From contig CAJTRO010000008.1 of assembly GCA_910579015.1 (NCBI GenBank), positions 1-38,971 of the forward strand: a stretch of DNA of 38,971 nt. The letters run 5' to 3'. The notes beneath the pieces were generated by a model that made no database searches, was not told the DNA's origin, and saw only the letters and a program-made list of their open reading frames with translations. The DNA is from an uncultured Dorea sp. (GTDB taxonomy: Bacteria; Bacillota_A; Clostridia; Lachnospirales; Lachnospiraceae). Shown here in pieces: positions 23,021 to 31,075 of the stretch. Each line of letters starts with the position of its first letter. The stretch's first letter is position 1. A program made the translations under genes and the position numbers.

Positions 23021-24088
23021 ATGATAAGAGATATAACAGTGATAGGAGGCGGTTCTACGGGACACGCGGCCGCCGCGTATCTTACGGGCAGAGGATTCGA
23101 CGTTGTACTCTGCGACCATGAAGGGTTTAAGAAGGAATTTGATGATATAGAAGAAGCCGGAGGCATCCTGTTAAGGGGACTTGCAGGCAGAGGAGTACGG
23201 AAGATATCAAAGGTGACGCATGACTTCGGCGAAGCGGTGGGACGTGCCCGGCTGATACTGGTCTGTGTGCCGGCGGCCAGACATCAGGAGATTGCAGAGC
23301 GGATCGCGCCATACATGAGGGAAGGCCAGAGCGTGCTTATCCTGCCGGGGAACCTTGGCTCCTTTATTTTCCGGGATGTCTTTCGGAAAATAAAGGTGCC
23401 AGAGGATGTGATCATCGCGGAGATGGAAGGTAATCTGTGTCCCTGCCGTCTGACTGCCCCGGCGGAAGTAACTGTCGGACTTCCCATCAGAGCCAAGAAG
23501 GTGGCCGCCCTGCCGGGATCAAGAACCGCAGAATTTATAGAACAAAATGAAGGAGTGCTTGACTTTATCGCTAATAAGAATGTCCTGGAAGGCGCGCTGT
23601 TGTCAGATAACTATGTGCTTCATATCGGAACGACACTTTTAGCGTCCAGTACGATAGATGAGATGGGAGATGCATTCATCCTGTTCCAGCACGGCCTTAA
23701 CGATGCGTCTATCCACTGTACGGAAGCGATACGGCAGGAACGCATCCGCCTGCTGGACGGGCTTGGAATGAAGGAGAGGGATTCTGCGACAGAATTCTTT
23801 GAAGAGCTCAGGGACTGGCGGAATCATCCGGAGTATTCGGTATTTAGGACACTCAAGGGACCAGACAGACTGAAACACCGTTATGTGGAGGAGGACGCGG
23901 CCGCATGTGCTTCTATGGCGCTTTCCTGCGCAAAGAGGCTTGGGATTGAGATGCCGGTATTAAGGGCGGTGGTCACACTTGCATCTGCGGTGAATCAGAC
24001 GGATTATTATGAGACGGGAAGAACACTTGAGAATGTAGGATTTGGTACAGAGATGACGATGGAAGAGATCGTCTCACAGATTAGTTAG
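23021..24088 (+). CDS. Octopine/nopaline dehydrogenase-like NAD(P) oxidoreductase
   Basis: The 355-residue protein has an N-terminal Rossmann fold with GGGSTGHAAAAYLTGRG (about 8-24) and a second segment LILVCVPAARHQEIAERI that resembles the 6-phosphogluconate dehydrogenase type fold. The C-terminal half is all-helical, as in octopine and nopaline dehydrogenases. Such enzymes join or split an amino acid and a 2-oxo acid through a secondary amine using NAD(P)H; other members reduce 2-oxo acids. It lies 40 bases after the MmgE/PrpD gene with AGGTGA upstream. An opine-like or oxo-acid substrate fits the carboxylate theme, but no assignment is possible. Confidence 0.75.
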   Translation: MIRDITVIGGGSTGHAAAAYLTGRGFDVVLCDHEGFKKEFDDIEEAGGILLRGLAGRGVRKISKVTHDFGEAVGRARLILVCVPAARHQEIAERIAPYMREGQSVLILPGNLGSFIFRDVFRKIKVPEDVIIAEMEGNLCPCRLTAPAEVTVGLPIRAKKVAALPGSRTAEFIEQNEGVLDFIANKNVLEGALLSDNYVLHIGTTLLASSTIDEMGDAFILFQHGLNDASIHCTEAIRQERIRLLDGLGMKERDSATEFFEELRDWRNHPEYSVFRTLKGPDRLKHRYVEEDAAACASMALSCAKRLGIEMPVLRAVVTLASAVNQTDYYETGRTLENVGFGTEMTMEEIVSQIS

Positions 24089-24100
24089 GAGGAAGAAGAT

Positions 24101-24823
24101 ATGCTTTATAACTGGAGAGCAATGATCGGAGTGATCGCTCCGACAACGGGTGTTGCGATTGAAACAGATTTCCACAGATTTGCGCCGGAAGGTGTTGCGG
24201 TGGTGACAAACAGGATTCCCTTTTCCGGGAATCCCACACCAGAAGAGCTGATGGATATGGTCAAGTGTCTGGAAGGCTCAGCGAAGATCTTCGCTGATAA
24301 TCTTCCCTTTGACGTGGTTACTTTCGGATGTACGTCGGGAAGTCTGGTGGGAGGAAGCGGATTTGACAGGAAATGTGCCGAGACCATAGAGAAGGTCTGC
24401 GGATATCCGGGGCTTACGACAAGCACCTCTCTGCTGGATGCATTTGCCGCGCTGGGAGTGTCCCATGCGGCGGTGGTGACGCCTTATCCGGATGATACCA
24501 ATATATTGGAGAAGCAGTTCCTGGAAAATAACGGTATTAATGTGACGACGATCCAGGGGATGACGTCAGAGCGGTGTACGTTAGATGAACTGAGCGACCG
24601 TCCCTACGATATCTATCGTCATGTGAAGGCTCTCGATCTGACCGGCGCGGACAGTATCTTCATCAGCTGTACAGGCATGAATGTGCTGGATATCATCTCG
24701 ACCATTGAGACAGATTTCGGGCTTCCGGTCCTTACCAGTAATCAGGTTACGCTGTGGGGAGCATTGAGAAAAGCAAGAGTGGGAGATAAGCTTCCTTATC
24801 TTGGCAGGCTCTTTACACTGTAG
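24101..24823 (+). CDS. Maleate isomerase/arylmalonate decarboxylase-like protein
   Basis: The 240-residue protein belongs to the Asp/Glu racemase superfamily. It has IGVIAPTTGVAIETDF at the N-terminus, VTFGCTSGSLVGG (Cys near residue 76) and IFISCTGMNVLDII (Cys near 190). A cysteine in both positions is the pattern of maleate cis-trans isomerases and racemases; arylmalonate decarboxylase has only the second one. The likely chemistry is isomerisation or decarboxylation of an unsaturated or malonate-type diacid. The start follows AGGAGG, 12 bases after the preceding gene. Related hydantoin racemases are an alternative. Confidence 0.75.
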   Translation: MLYNWRAMIGVIAPTTGVAIETDFHRFAPEGVAVVTNRIPFSGNPTPEELMDMVKCLEGSAKIFADNLPFDVVTFGCTSGSLVGGSGFDRKCAETIEKVCGYPGLTTSTSLLDAFAALGVSHAAVVTPYPDDTNILEKQFLENNGINVTTIQGMTSERCTLDELSDRPYDIYRHVKALDLTGADSIFISCTGMNVLDIISTIETDFGLPVLTSNQVTLWGALRKARVGDKLPYLGRLFTL

Positions 24824-24867
24824 GCAATGATACGATTCAAACGGAGAGCCAGATGAGGAGGATTATG

Positions 24868-27006
24868 ATGTCAGAGATAAATGAATTGACGAAGGCCAAG
24901 ATTCCAAGTGAAGATAATGGGATTGAACTGAAAAGAACCCTGTGTGATATCTGCTGTCCGGGTATGCACTGCGGGGTAAATGCCTATGTGAAGGACGGTA
25001 AGATCATCAAGATAGAAGGTACGAAAGAGCATCCCCGCAATCATGGGAAGCTGTGTACCAAAGGCGCGGCAGGACGCCAGTATGTATATCGTAAGGACCG
25101 GCTTCAGACACCGCTTAAGAGGACTGGGGAGCGGGGGGAAGGAAGGTTTGAGCCGATTTCCTGGGATGAGGCATATCAGATCATCCGGGATGAATTGTTT
25201 AAGGTAAGGGATACTTACGGAGCCGACAGCGTGGCGTTCTTCTCAGGATATACGAAATGGTACAGGCAGTATCTGCATCGTTTTGCTTATTCCTTTGGCA
25301 GTATCAATTACGGAACAGAGTGCAGTACCTGCTTCAAGGCAAGCGAGATGGCATGGGAGGCGACGGTGGGGCTGAATTCCGATCCGGATATGGAGAATTC
25401 CAATGTGATCCTGGGGTTTGCGTTGAACGGGTTTCACTCAAACCATCTGATGTCCGCCAGGCTTCTTAAGCTGAAAGAAATGGGGAAGAAGTTCATTATC
25501 ATAGATCCCCGAAAGACGCCTGCAACCAAGAAGCTTGCAGACATCCATCTACAGATCAAGCCGGGCACGGACGGCGCGCTGGCGCTGGGGATGGCGAACC
25601 TGATCATCGAGAACGATTGGCATGATAAGGCGTATATTGAGAAATATACCTATGGATTTGAAGAATATGCAGAATATGTGAAGCAGTTCGATTTGGATAC
25701 CACCGCAAGGATTACCGGTCTTAAGAAGGAGGACATCTACGAAGCCGTGAAACTGTATGCGACTAACGGACCTGCGTCGATCACGGAGACTTCCTGTTCC
25801 ATTACCCACCATACCAATGGATTCCAGAATTACAGGGCGATGATCTGCCTGAACGGCCTGACCGGGAATTTCGACCGTCCGGGCGGGCAGATTCCGGAGA
25901 AGTCCACCTTCTACGACATGCCGGCAGGTTATCATATGTACGAGCATGAATACTATCTGGATGTACAGCCCAAGCGGAAGGCAGACGCCATCGGATGCCG
26001 GAAGTATCCGCTTTGGAACAAATTCATGGATGAATTCCAGGCAATGGATCTGTCCAGACAGATCCTTGAGGGAACGCCTTACCCCGTCAGGGCTGTTTAC
26101 GGAGCGGGAATGAATGCCAAGATGTTCCCGGATACGAAAAAGATGTATGAGGCGCTGAAAAGTCTGGATTTCTTCGTCGATGTTGACTTGTTTATGACGG
26201 ATACGGCGAAGTATGCGGATATTGTCCTTCCGGCATGTACCTCCTACGAAAGAGGAGAATTCAAAGCATATATGGGAGGATATGCGGCATTTACCAGACC
26301 GGTGATCGAACCGCTCTATGAATCGAAGAGTGACGTTCAGATCTTAAAGGAACTGGCGGATGTGATGGAACTTGACGATCCGTTGTTGCGAGAAGGGTAT
26401 GAGGCGGAGATCAACTATATGATCCGGGATTTAAGCGTTACGATCGAGGACATGAAGGCAAGTGAGTTCCCAATCAGGGTTCCTGAAGCACGGGAGGTTG
26501 TACCGGGGGAATTTACGGCAAATGGCATGAATACGGCGAGCGGAAAATTCGAATTCTATTCCAACTATATAGCGGAGTTCAAGGATCAGGGGCTGTCCCC
26601 GATCCCTACATATAAGGAGACGCTGGATGACGAGGGGATGGATGAGAAAGAATACCCGTATATCCTGGTAACCGGCTCCAGGCTTCCCAATGCCATACAC
26701 TCCAGGATCCACGAACTTGCATGGACAAGGAGTCTCAGAAAAGAGCCTATGGTGGATCTGAATCTGGAAGATGCCGGGGAGCTTGGGATCAGCCATGGAG
26801 ATCTGGTGGAGATCCGCACGATCACCGGAAAGATCCGGATGAAAGCGAATCCGTCCGTGAAGATCCGCAGAGGAGACGTCCAGCTGTATCACGGATACAA
26901 AGAGGCGAATGCGAATGATCTGATCGGCAGTACCCATACCGATCCCTACAGCGGTTTCCCGGGCTTTAAGTCCAGCAGATGTCAGATTGTCAGGGTATCA
27001 GAATGA
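24868..27006 (+). CDS. Molybdopterin oxidoreductase, DMSO reductase family
   Basis: I take the ATG at 24868 (712 residues), six bases after GAGGAGG; the ATG at 24853 lies within that site and the one at 24865 is too close. The N-terminus has a 4Fe-4S site with Cys at 26, 29, 30, 35 and 63 (CDICCPGMHCG ... GKLCTKG). The Mo ligand is probably Cys155 in ECSTCFKAS. The molybdopterin domains follow (SWDEAYQIIRDEL, FIIIDPRKTP, LPACTSYERGEF, VTGSRLPNAIHS). No twin-arginine signal, transmembrane segment or selenocysteine codon is seen, so it should be cytoplasmic. It is the catalytic subunit with the flavoprotein and ferredoxin genes after it. The reaction is unknown; formate dehydrogenase is not supported. 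Confidence 0.85.
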   Translation: MSEINELTKAKIPSEDNGIELKRTLCDICCPGMHCGVNAYVKDGKIIKIEGTKEHPRNHGKLCTKGAAGRQYVYRKDRLQTPLKRTGERGEGRFEPISWDEAYQIIRDELFKVRDTYGADSVAFFSGYTKWYRQYLHRFAYSFGSINYGTECSTCFKASEMAWEATVGLNSDPDMENSNVILGFALNGFHSNHLMSARLLKLKEMGKKFIIIDPRKTPATKKLADIHLQIKPGTDGALALGMANLIIENDWHDKAYIEKYTYGFEEYAEYVKQFDLDTTARITGLKKEDIYEAVKLYATNGPASITETSCSITHHTNGFQNYRAMICLNGLTGNFDRPGGQIPEKSTFYDMPAGYHMYEHEYYLDVQPKRKADAIGCRKYPLWNKFMDEFQAMDLSRQILEGTPYPVRAVYGAGMNAKMFPDTKKMYEALKSLDFFVDVDLFMTDTAKYADIVLPACTSYERGEFKAYMGGYAAFTRPVIEPLYESKSDVQILKELADVMELDDPLLREGYEAEINYMIRDLSVTIEDMKASEFPIRVPEAREVVPGEFTANGMNTASGKFEFYSNYIAEFKDQGLSPIPTYKETLDDEGMDEKEYPYILVTGSRLPNAIHSRIHELAWTRSLRKEPMVDLNLEDAGELGISHGDLVEIRTITGKIRMKANPSVKIRRGDVQLYHGYKEANANDLIGSTHTDPYSGFPGFKSSRCQIVRVSE

Positions 27007-27051
27007 GGCATGGATGCTGATATATGACAGAAGACGAGGGAAGGTGAAAAG

Positions 27052-28317
27052 ATGATGAAACAGAAAACGGCGGTTGTAGGGTTCGGATGCGCCGGATATC
27101 ATGGCGTAAAGGCGATGCGGGAACACGGATATGACGGAGAGATCGACGTATATACGGATTCGCCCTGGGCGCCGGCGAATCCGATGCTGACGACCTATTA
27201 CATATATGGAAAGCTTCCAAGGGAAGCGACGTGTCCATTCGGAACGTTGGAAGAGCTGGCGGTAAAATATCATTTTCATGCTATAGCGGAGCCGGTCGAA
27301 AAGGTGCACTCGGAAGAAAGAAGCATCCAGACGAGGGACGGCGCAGTCAAGAGATATGACCAGCTCCTGATCGCAACAGGTGCAAGAGCGTTTGTACCGC
27401 CGATTGAGGGACTGGACTGTAAGAATGTATTTTCTATGCGGACGATGGAAGATGCCGGACGCGTGAAGAAGGTCCTACAGCAGGAGAAGATTGAGAGCGC
27501 AGTGGTGGTAGGCGCCTCCATGGCAGGGATTAAGCTTGTGGAGCTGTTCCATGCCAGAGGGATCACATGTACGCTGGTGGATATGGCGCCGGGGATCTTC
27601 CCGATTGCGGCGGTTCCATGTATCGCGTCAGAGATTGAAGACAGATTAAGAGAAAAAGGTGTGAGACTTGCATTTTCAAAAGCCTTGGAGAGGATTGAAG
27701 AAGCAGGAGGAAAGCGCCGGCTGGTGTTTGCTGACGGGGAGCGTATCCCCTGCGATCTGGTTATGATGTGTATTGGGACAAGGGCAAACACAGAGATCGC
27801 GGACGATAAGCTTAAGATAAACCGGGGGATCGTGGTAGATGAGAGGATGCAGACGAACATGCCGGGAATCTACTGCGCCGGCGATTGCAGTGAGGGAACG
27901 AATCTTCAGACCAAAGAGACGCAGATCATAGGTATCTGGGATAATGCGGCGAAGCAGGGGCGGACGGCAGGGGCGAACATGGCCGGCGTCAGGACCGTCT
28001 ATCAGGGCAATATGCCTCACAATATTACACATTTCATGGGAATGGATTTTATCGGATACGGTGATGTCAGGAGCAAAGGCAGGGAATATGTCTACGAGAA
28101 CAGGGAGCGCGGGCAGAAGTTTTTCCTGCGTATGGAAGAAGGAAAGCCGGTATGCATGAACTTTCTTGACTCCTTTGGAGCGAGCGGGGTGTTGAAGTCA
28201 TATATGCTCCGAAAGATAAACGGCGGTACAGAACCGCCGAATCCGGCTGCGCGGGTGCGTCTGCTCCACGAGGGGATACCAAGAGAACTGATAGAGCTGT
28301 TGATGAAGGAAGGATAG
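27052..28317 (+). CDS. FAD-dependent NAD(P)H oxidoreductase subunit
   Basis: The 421-residue protein has the FAD-binding dinucleotide motif GFGCAGYHG (about 10-18), a central NAD(P)H-binding motif GASMAGIKLVELF (about 164-176), and the closing FAD motif GIYCAGDCSEG near residue 273. It matches the pyridine nucleotide-disulphide oxidoreductase fold of nitrite reductase, rubredoxin reductase and CoA-disulphide reductase type proteins. It has no obvious redox-active CxxxxC pair at the N-terminus. With the Mo subunit before it and the ferredoxin after it, it probably moves electrons between NAD(P)H and the FeS chain. The start at 27052 follows GAAGGTG; a second ATG follows directly. Confidence 0.85.
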   Translation: MMKQKTAVVGFGCAGYHGVKAMREHGYDGEIDVYTDSPWAPANPMLTTYYIYGKLPREATCPFGTLEELAVKYHFHAIAEPVEKVHSEERSIQTRDGAVKRYDQLLIATGARAFVPPIEGLDCKNVFSMRTMEDAGRVKKVLQQEKIESAVVVGASMAGIKLVELFHARGITCTLVDMAPGIFPIAAVPCIASEIEDRLREKGVRLAFSKALERIEEAGGKRRLVFADGERIPCDLVMMCIGTRANTEIADDKLKINRGIVVDERMQTNMPGIYCAGDCSEGTNLQTKETQIIGIWDNAAKQGRTAGANMAGVRTVYQGNMPHNITHFMGMDFIGYGDVRSKGREYVYENRERGQKFFLRMEEGKPVCMNFLDSFGASGVLKSYMLRKINGGTEPPNPAARVRLLHEGIPRELIELLMKEG

Positions 28318-28326
28318 GAGAAGAAT

Positions 28327-28812
28327 ATGGGAAAAATTATAGATCTTGATATCCAGAAATGTTCTGCCTGCGGCGCCTGTGCCGTGGCGTGTATGGATCA
28401 GAATGACCTGGACCTGTCTGAGGGTGTGTCTCCGTTCCGGGTTGTGTGTGACCTGGAGGATGAGGATGGGGAATATCAGTATTATTCAATCGCATGTTTC
28501 CACTGTGAGGATGCACCCTGTATTACGGCATGTCCGTGCAATTGCCTGAGTAAGGATAAAGAGACCGGCTTCACGGTCTGTGATAACACGAACTGCATCG
28601 GATGCCACAGCTGTGCCATGGCCTGTCCCTTTGGGGCTCCCAGTTACAGAGGAGACGGCAAAATGGTGAAATGTGACGGCTGTGCAGAGAGGGTAAAGCA
28701 TGGATTGGAGCCGGCCTGTGTCAATAACTGTCCGACAGGGGCGTTAAGATGCATGGAAGAACAAGATTTAAAGGACGTGAAGATAAAGAACTCCCTGAGA
28801 AAGCTGATATAA
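28327..28812 (+). CDS. Four-cluster 4Fe-4S ferredoxin subunit (DmsB/HycB type)
   Basis: The 161-residue protein has four cysteine groups: CSACGACAVAC near residue 12, CFHCEDAPCITACP near 57, CIGCHSCAMACP near 90, and CDGCAERVKHGLEPACVNNCP near 118. Together they can bind four 4Fe-4S clusters, as in the electron-transfer subunits of DMSO reductase, formate dehydrogenase and hydrogenase complexes. It begins nine bases after the flavoprotein gene behind AGGAG, and ends the operon. It most likely bridges the flavoprotein and the molybdenum subunit. No membrane anchor subunit is present, so the complex is probably soluble. Confidence 0.93.
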   Translation: MGKIIDLDIQKCSACGACAVACMDQNDLDLSEGVSPFRVVCDLEDEDGEYQYYSIACFHCEDAPCITACPCNCLSKDKETGFTVCDNTNCIGCHSCAMACPFGAPSYRGDGKMVKCDGCAERVKHGLEPACVNNCPTGALRCMEEQDLKDVKIKNSLRKLI

Positions 28813-28887
28813 ATTGAAATCAGCAGACTGATTTTTGAGAAAAAATTTTATTCGTGCAAAAAAAATCGCATTTATGCAGGTTAGGGA

Positions 28888-28916
28888 TTGAAAAAAGAGG
28901 TATAAAAGAATATAAT
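28888..28916 (+). promoter_or_regulatory. Promoter of the molybdenum cofactor operon
   Basis: TTGAAA (28888-28893), a 17-base spacer and TATAAT (28911-28916) make a strong promoter. Transcription would begin near 28923, six bases before the first stem of the predicted riboswitch. Confidence 0.75.
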
Positions 28917-28928
28917 AAGTATAGTGAT

Positions 28929-29064
28929 TGTTCTTTGAGCGAAAGTATCTAAGTCATAAGGATATGATACTGAGCCGGGATGAAAGCGATTTTGTCCCCG
29001 GGGTTCATATGGAAACGTCTGGGCCTTCCCGCAAAGCTTAAGCCTTGCACTGAAAAAAAGAACA
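28929..29064 (+). promoter_or_regulatory. Probable molybdenum cofactor (Moco) riboswitch aptamer
   Basis: The leader upstream of mobA contains GAGCC...GGAAACGTCTGGGCCTTCCCGC (from 28972 and across 29011-29031), which resembles the conserved core of the Moco RNA motif as I recall it. Supporting pairings are ATATGA (28962-28967) with TCATAT (29005-29010), CCGGG (28975-28979) with CCCGG (28997-29001), and a terminal P1 stem TGTTCTTT (28929-28936) with AAAGAACA (29057-29064). A GCAA...TTGC hairpin occurs at 29031-29048. It is followed by a terminator and by seven cofactor genes, as expected for a feedback switch. Some family members may respond to the tungsten form of the cofactor. Confidence 0.75.
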
Positions 29065-29094
29065 CGAAGCAGCCATATTGTTTATGATGAAAAG

Positions 29095-29131
29095 AACAGT
29101 AGGGAGACTTTGTGTCTTTCTGCTGTTTTTT
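29095..29131 (+). terminator. Riboswitch-linked intrinsic terminator
   Basis: AACAGTAGGGAGAC (29095-29108) pairs along its full length with GTCTTTCTGCTGTT (29114-29127) using three G-U wobbles, with a five-base loop and a T tract at 29126-29131. It ends 30 bases before the mobA start. The octamer AAAGAACA at 29091-29098 overlaps its left arm and could instead pair with 28929-28936, so antitermination and the P1 stem are mutually exclusive. Confidence 0.85.
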
Positions 29132-29161
29132 AATAGTCTGATATCAGTGTGAGGAGAAAAA

Positions 29162-29797
29162 ATGCAGGCGGAAGGATTGATTCTGGCGGGCGGTAAAAGT
29201 ACAAGGATGGGCGGCCGCCATAAAGGAAGTCTTATCTATGGGGATAAGACTTTTACGCATCTTCTTGTGAAAGAATTGAAGAGAGAGGTTTCGCGCGTGA
29301 GAGTGTCATACGGGCGAGAGATAAAGGATGAAGGAACCGGCTGTCCTGTCGTGATGGACATTTATCCGGAATGCGGACCGATTGGCGGGATCTACGCAGG
29401 TCTCAGGGCGTGTGAGCGTGAGTGGATGCTGACTGCGGCCTGCGATATGCCGCTGATGAAGGTTGAACTGTATCGTTATCTGATGGACATGCTTGAGAAG
29501 AGGGAGAAGACGGAGAATATCATTTATGACGGGGCGGTTCCCGTGACAGACGGCCGGATACATCCCCTGGCGGCGGTCTATCGGGCAGGAAGGCCGGGCC
29601 TTCGACGGAAGAATATGGCGGATCTCCTGGAGGAGCAGATCGGGAGAAGAAATTACCGTATCCGGGACGCCCTGAAAGGTCTGAACATCCTGTATGCAGA
29701 CCTTTCAAAAGAGGCTCGGTTTGCGCAGATGCTCTGCAATATCAACACGATAGAAGAATATGAACGGTTAAAGAATATGAAAGATCAAAGAATATGA
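29162..29797 (+). CDS. mobA: Molybdenum cofactor guanylyltransferase MobA
   Basis: The 211-residue protein starts with the nucleotide-binding motif LILAGGKSTRMGG (about 6-18) and has the CGPIGGIYAGL and AACDMPL motifs (about 77-100) and the IHPLAAVYR segment. MobA transfers GMP to molybdenum cofactor to give the guanine dinucleotide form used by DMSO reductase-family enzymes such as the one at 24868-27006. The start follows GAGGAG and is the first gene after the riboswitch. The last residues (about KNMKDQRI) are encoded by a tandem repeat, so the C-terminus may be variable. Xanthine dehydrogenase-family enzymes use another dinucleotide made by MocA, which is absent from the window. Confidence 0.88.
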   Translation: MQAEGLILAGGKSTRMGGRHKGSLIYGDKTFTHLLVKELKREVSRVRVSYGREIKDEGTGCPVVMDIYPECGPIGGIYAGLRACEREWMLTAACDMPLMKVELYRYLMDMLEKREKTENIIYDGAVPVTDGRIHPLAAVYRAGRPGLRRKNMADLLEEQIGRRNYRIRDALKGLNILYADLSKEARFAQMLCNINTIEEYERLKNMKDQRI

Positions 29798-29845
29798 AAG
29801 ATCAAAGAACAGAAACCGTTAAAGAACAGGGATCGTTAAAGAACA
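29770..29845 (+). repeat. Tandem repeats at the mobA-moeA junction
   Basis: AAAGAATATGAAAGATC occurs twice in tandem (29770-29786, 29787-29803) and is followed by three copies of AAAGAACA (29804-29811, 29821-29828, 29838-29845), two of them in the longer unit CGTTAAAGAACAG. The first array lies inside the 3' end of mobA. The octamer AAAGAACA is also the one used twice in the riboswitch region (29057-29064, 29091-29098). Confidence 0.7.
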
Positions 29846-29863
29846 GGAAAGGATTTTAAGAAG

Positions 29864-31075
29864 ATGGCAGAGAACATAATAGGACTTAATAAGGCGCAGG
29901 AAATGCTTCTTGAGAAGGTGGAGAAGATCAGAGAGACCGAGAGCATCTCTCTGTGGGATGCCGCAGGCAGAGTTCTGGCAGAGGATGTCTTTGCCGGGCA
30001 TGACCAGCCTCCGTTTCCGCGGTCTCCTCTCGACGGTTACGCCGTGCAAAGCAGGGATATAGAGGGGGCCTCAAAAGAATCGCCGGTAAGGCTTCGGGTG
30101 ATCGACGGGGTGGATGCAGGACATGTAAGTGCAAAATGCGTAAGCCGTGGGACGGCCATACGTATCATGACGGGTGCGCCGATACCGGAAGGGGCGGATT
30201 GTGTCATCGGCCAGGAGGACACGGATTACGGCGAAGAGAATGTGGAGATCTTCGAAGAGGTCAGGGCATATGAGAATTACTGCTATGCAGGAGAGGATTA
30301 CAGGGCCGGCGCAAGGATACTGTCGAAGGATACGGTGTTAGGCTCGGTGGAGGCAGGGATACTTGCCAGCCTTGGCAGAGAGGAAGTTCTGGTATACAGA
30401 AGGCCGGGGGTGTCCGTACTGACAACGGGAGATGAGCTTGTGCTTCCGGGGGAGGCGCTTTATCCCGGGAAAATCTACGATTCTAACCTGTATACACTGG
30501 TGACAAGGCTTACGTCTCTGGGTATGGACGTAATACAAAAAGGGCGTTCGGGCGACGAGCCGGGGGAAGCGGCCGAATGGATCAGAGAAGCCGTGCAGGT
30601 GTCGGATATCATCATTACGACAGGGGGCGTATCGGTAGGCAGGAAGGATATCATGCATGAGGTGCTTAAGCTGCTTGGATGTGAGCGGATCTTCTGGAGG
30701 ATTGCTGTGAAGCCGGGAATGCCCACGTTGTGCGCCTCATATCAGGGAACGCTTCTTATCTGCCTGTCCGGGAATCCCTTTGGCGCGGCGGTGAATCTGG
30801 AGCTTCTGGTACGGCCTGTTCTTTGTAAGCTGTCAGGAAGAAAGGAGCTTGGGCTTAAGAGGATAACGGCGGTGACGGAGAATGAATTTCCGAAGAAAAG
30901 CGGAGTGACCAGATATGTCCGGGCATATTACGAGGACGGAAGGGTGCGGATCCCCGAAGGTTCCAACGCGTCCGGGATCTTAAGCTCCATGTGCGGCTGT
31001 AACTGTCTGATTGAGATTCCGGCAGGAACCTTATGCGTTAAGAAGGGAGAAACGGTATGGATCGTTCTGTTGTAG
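29864..31075 (+). CDS. moeA: Molybdopterin molybdenumtransferase MoeA
   Basis: The 403-residue protein has the MoeA layout: the N-terminal domain with PFPRSPLDGYAVQSRDI (about 47-63), the RIMTGAPIPEGADCVIGQED segment, the molybdopterin-binding domain with VLTTGDEL and IITTGGVSVGRKD, and the C-terminal beta barrel. It inserts molybdate into adenylylated molybdopterin, the step after MogA. The ATG follows the GGAAAGGA-type site in the repeat region. Its 3' end overlaps mobB by 19 bases. A second moeA-like gene lies at 31638-32729. Confidence 0.9.
   Translation: MAENIIGLNKAQEMLLEKVEKIRETESISLWDAAGRVLAEDVFAGHDQPPFPRSPLDGYAVQSRDIEGASKESPVRLRVIDGVDAGHVSAKCVSRGTAIRIMTGAPIPEGADCVIGQEDTDYGEENVEIFEEVRAYENYCYAGEDYRAGARILSKDTVLGSVEAGILASLGREEVLVYRRPGVSVLTTGDELVLPGEALYPGKIYDSNLYTLVTRLTSLGMDVIQKGRSGDEPGEAAEWIREAVQVSDIIITTGGVSVGRKDIMHEVLKLLGCERIFWRIAVKPGMPTLCASYQGTLLICLSGNPFGAAVNLELLVRPVLCKLSGRKELGLKRITAVTENEFPKKSGVTRYVRAYYEDGRVRIPEGSNASGILSSMCGCNCLIEIPAGTLCVKKGETVWIVLL

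Noticed and set aside
24868..27006. Formate dehydrogenase or a selenoprotein
   Set aside because: There is no in-frame TGA at the Mo-ligand position, which reads as cysteine, and the neighbours are not formate dehydrogenase partners. The motif around the ligand also differs from the formate dehydrogenase pattern.
14261..28812. Nicotinate fermentation cluster
   Set aside because: The set lacks 6-oxotetrahydronicotinate enzymes, enamidase and the B12-dependent mutase, so a Mo hydroxylase alone is not enough.
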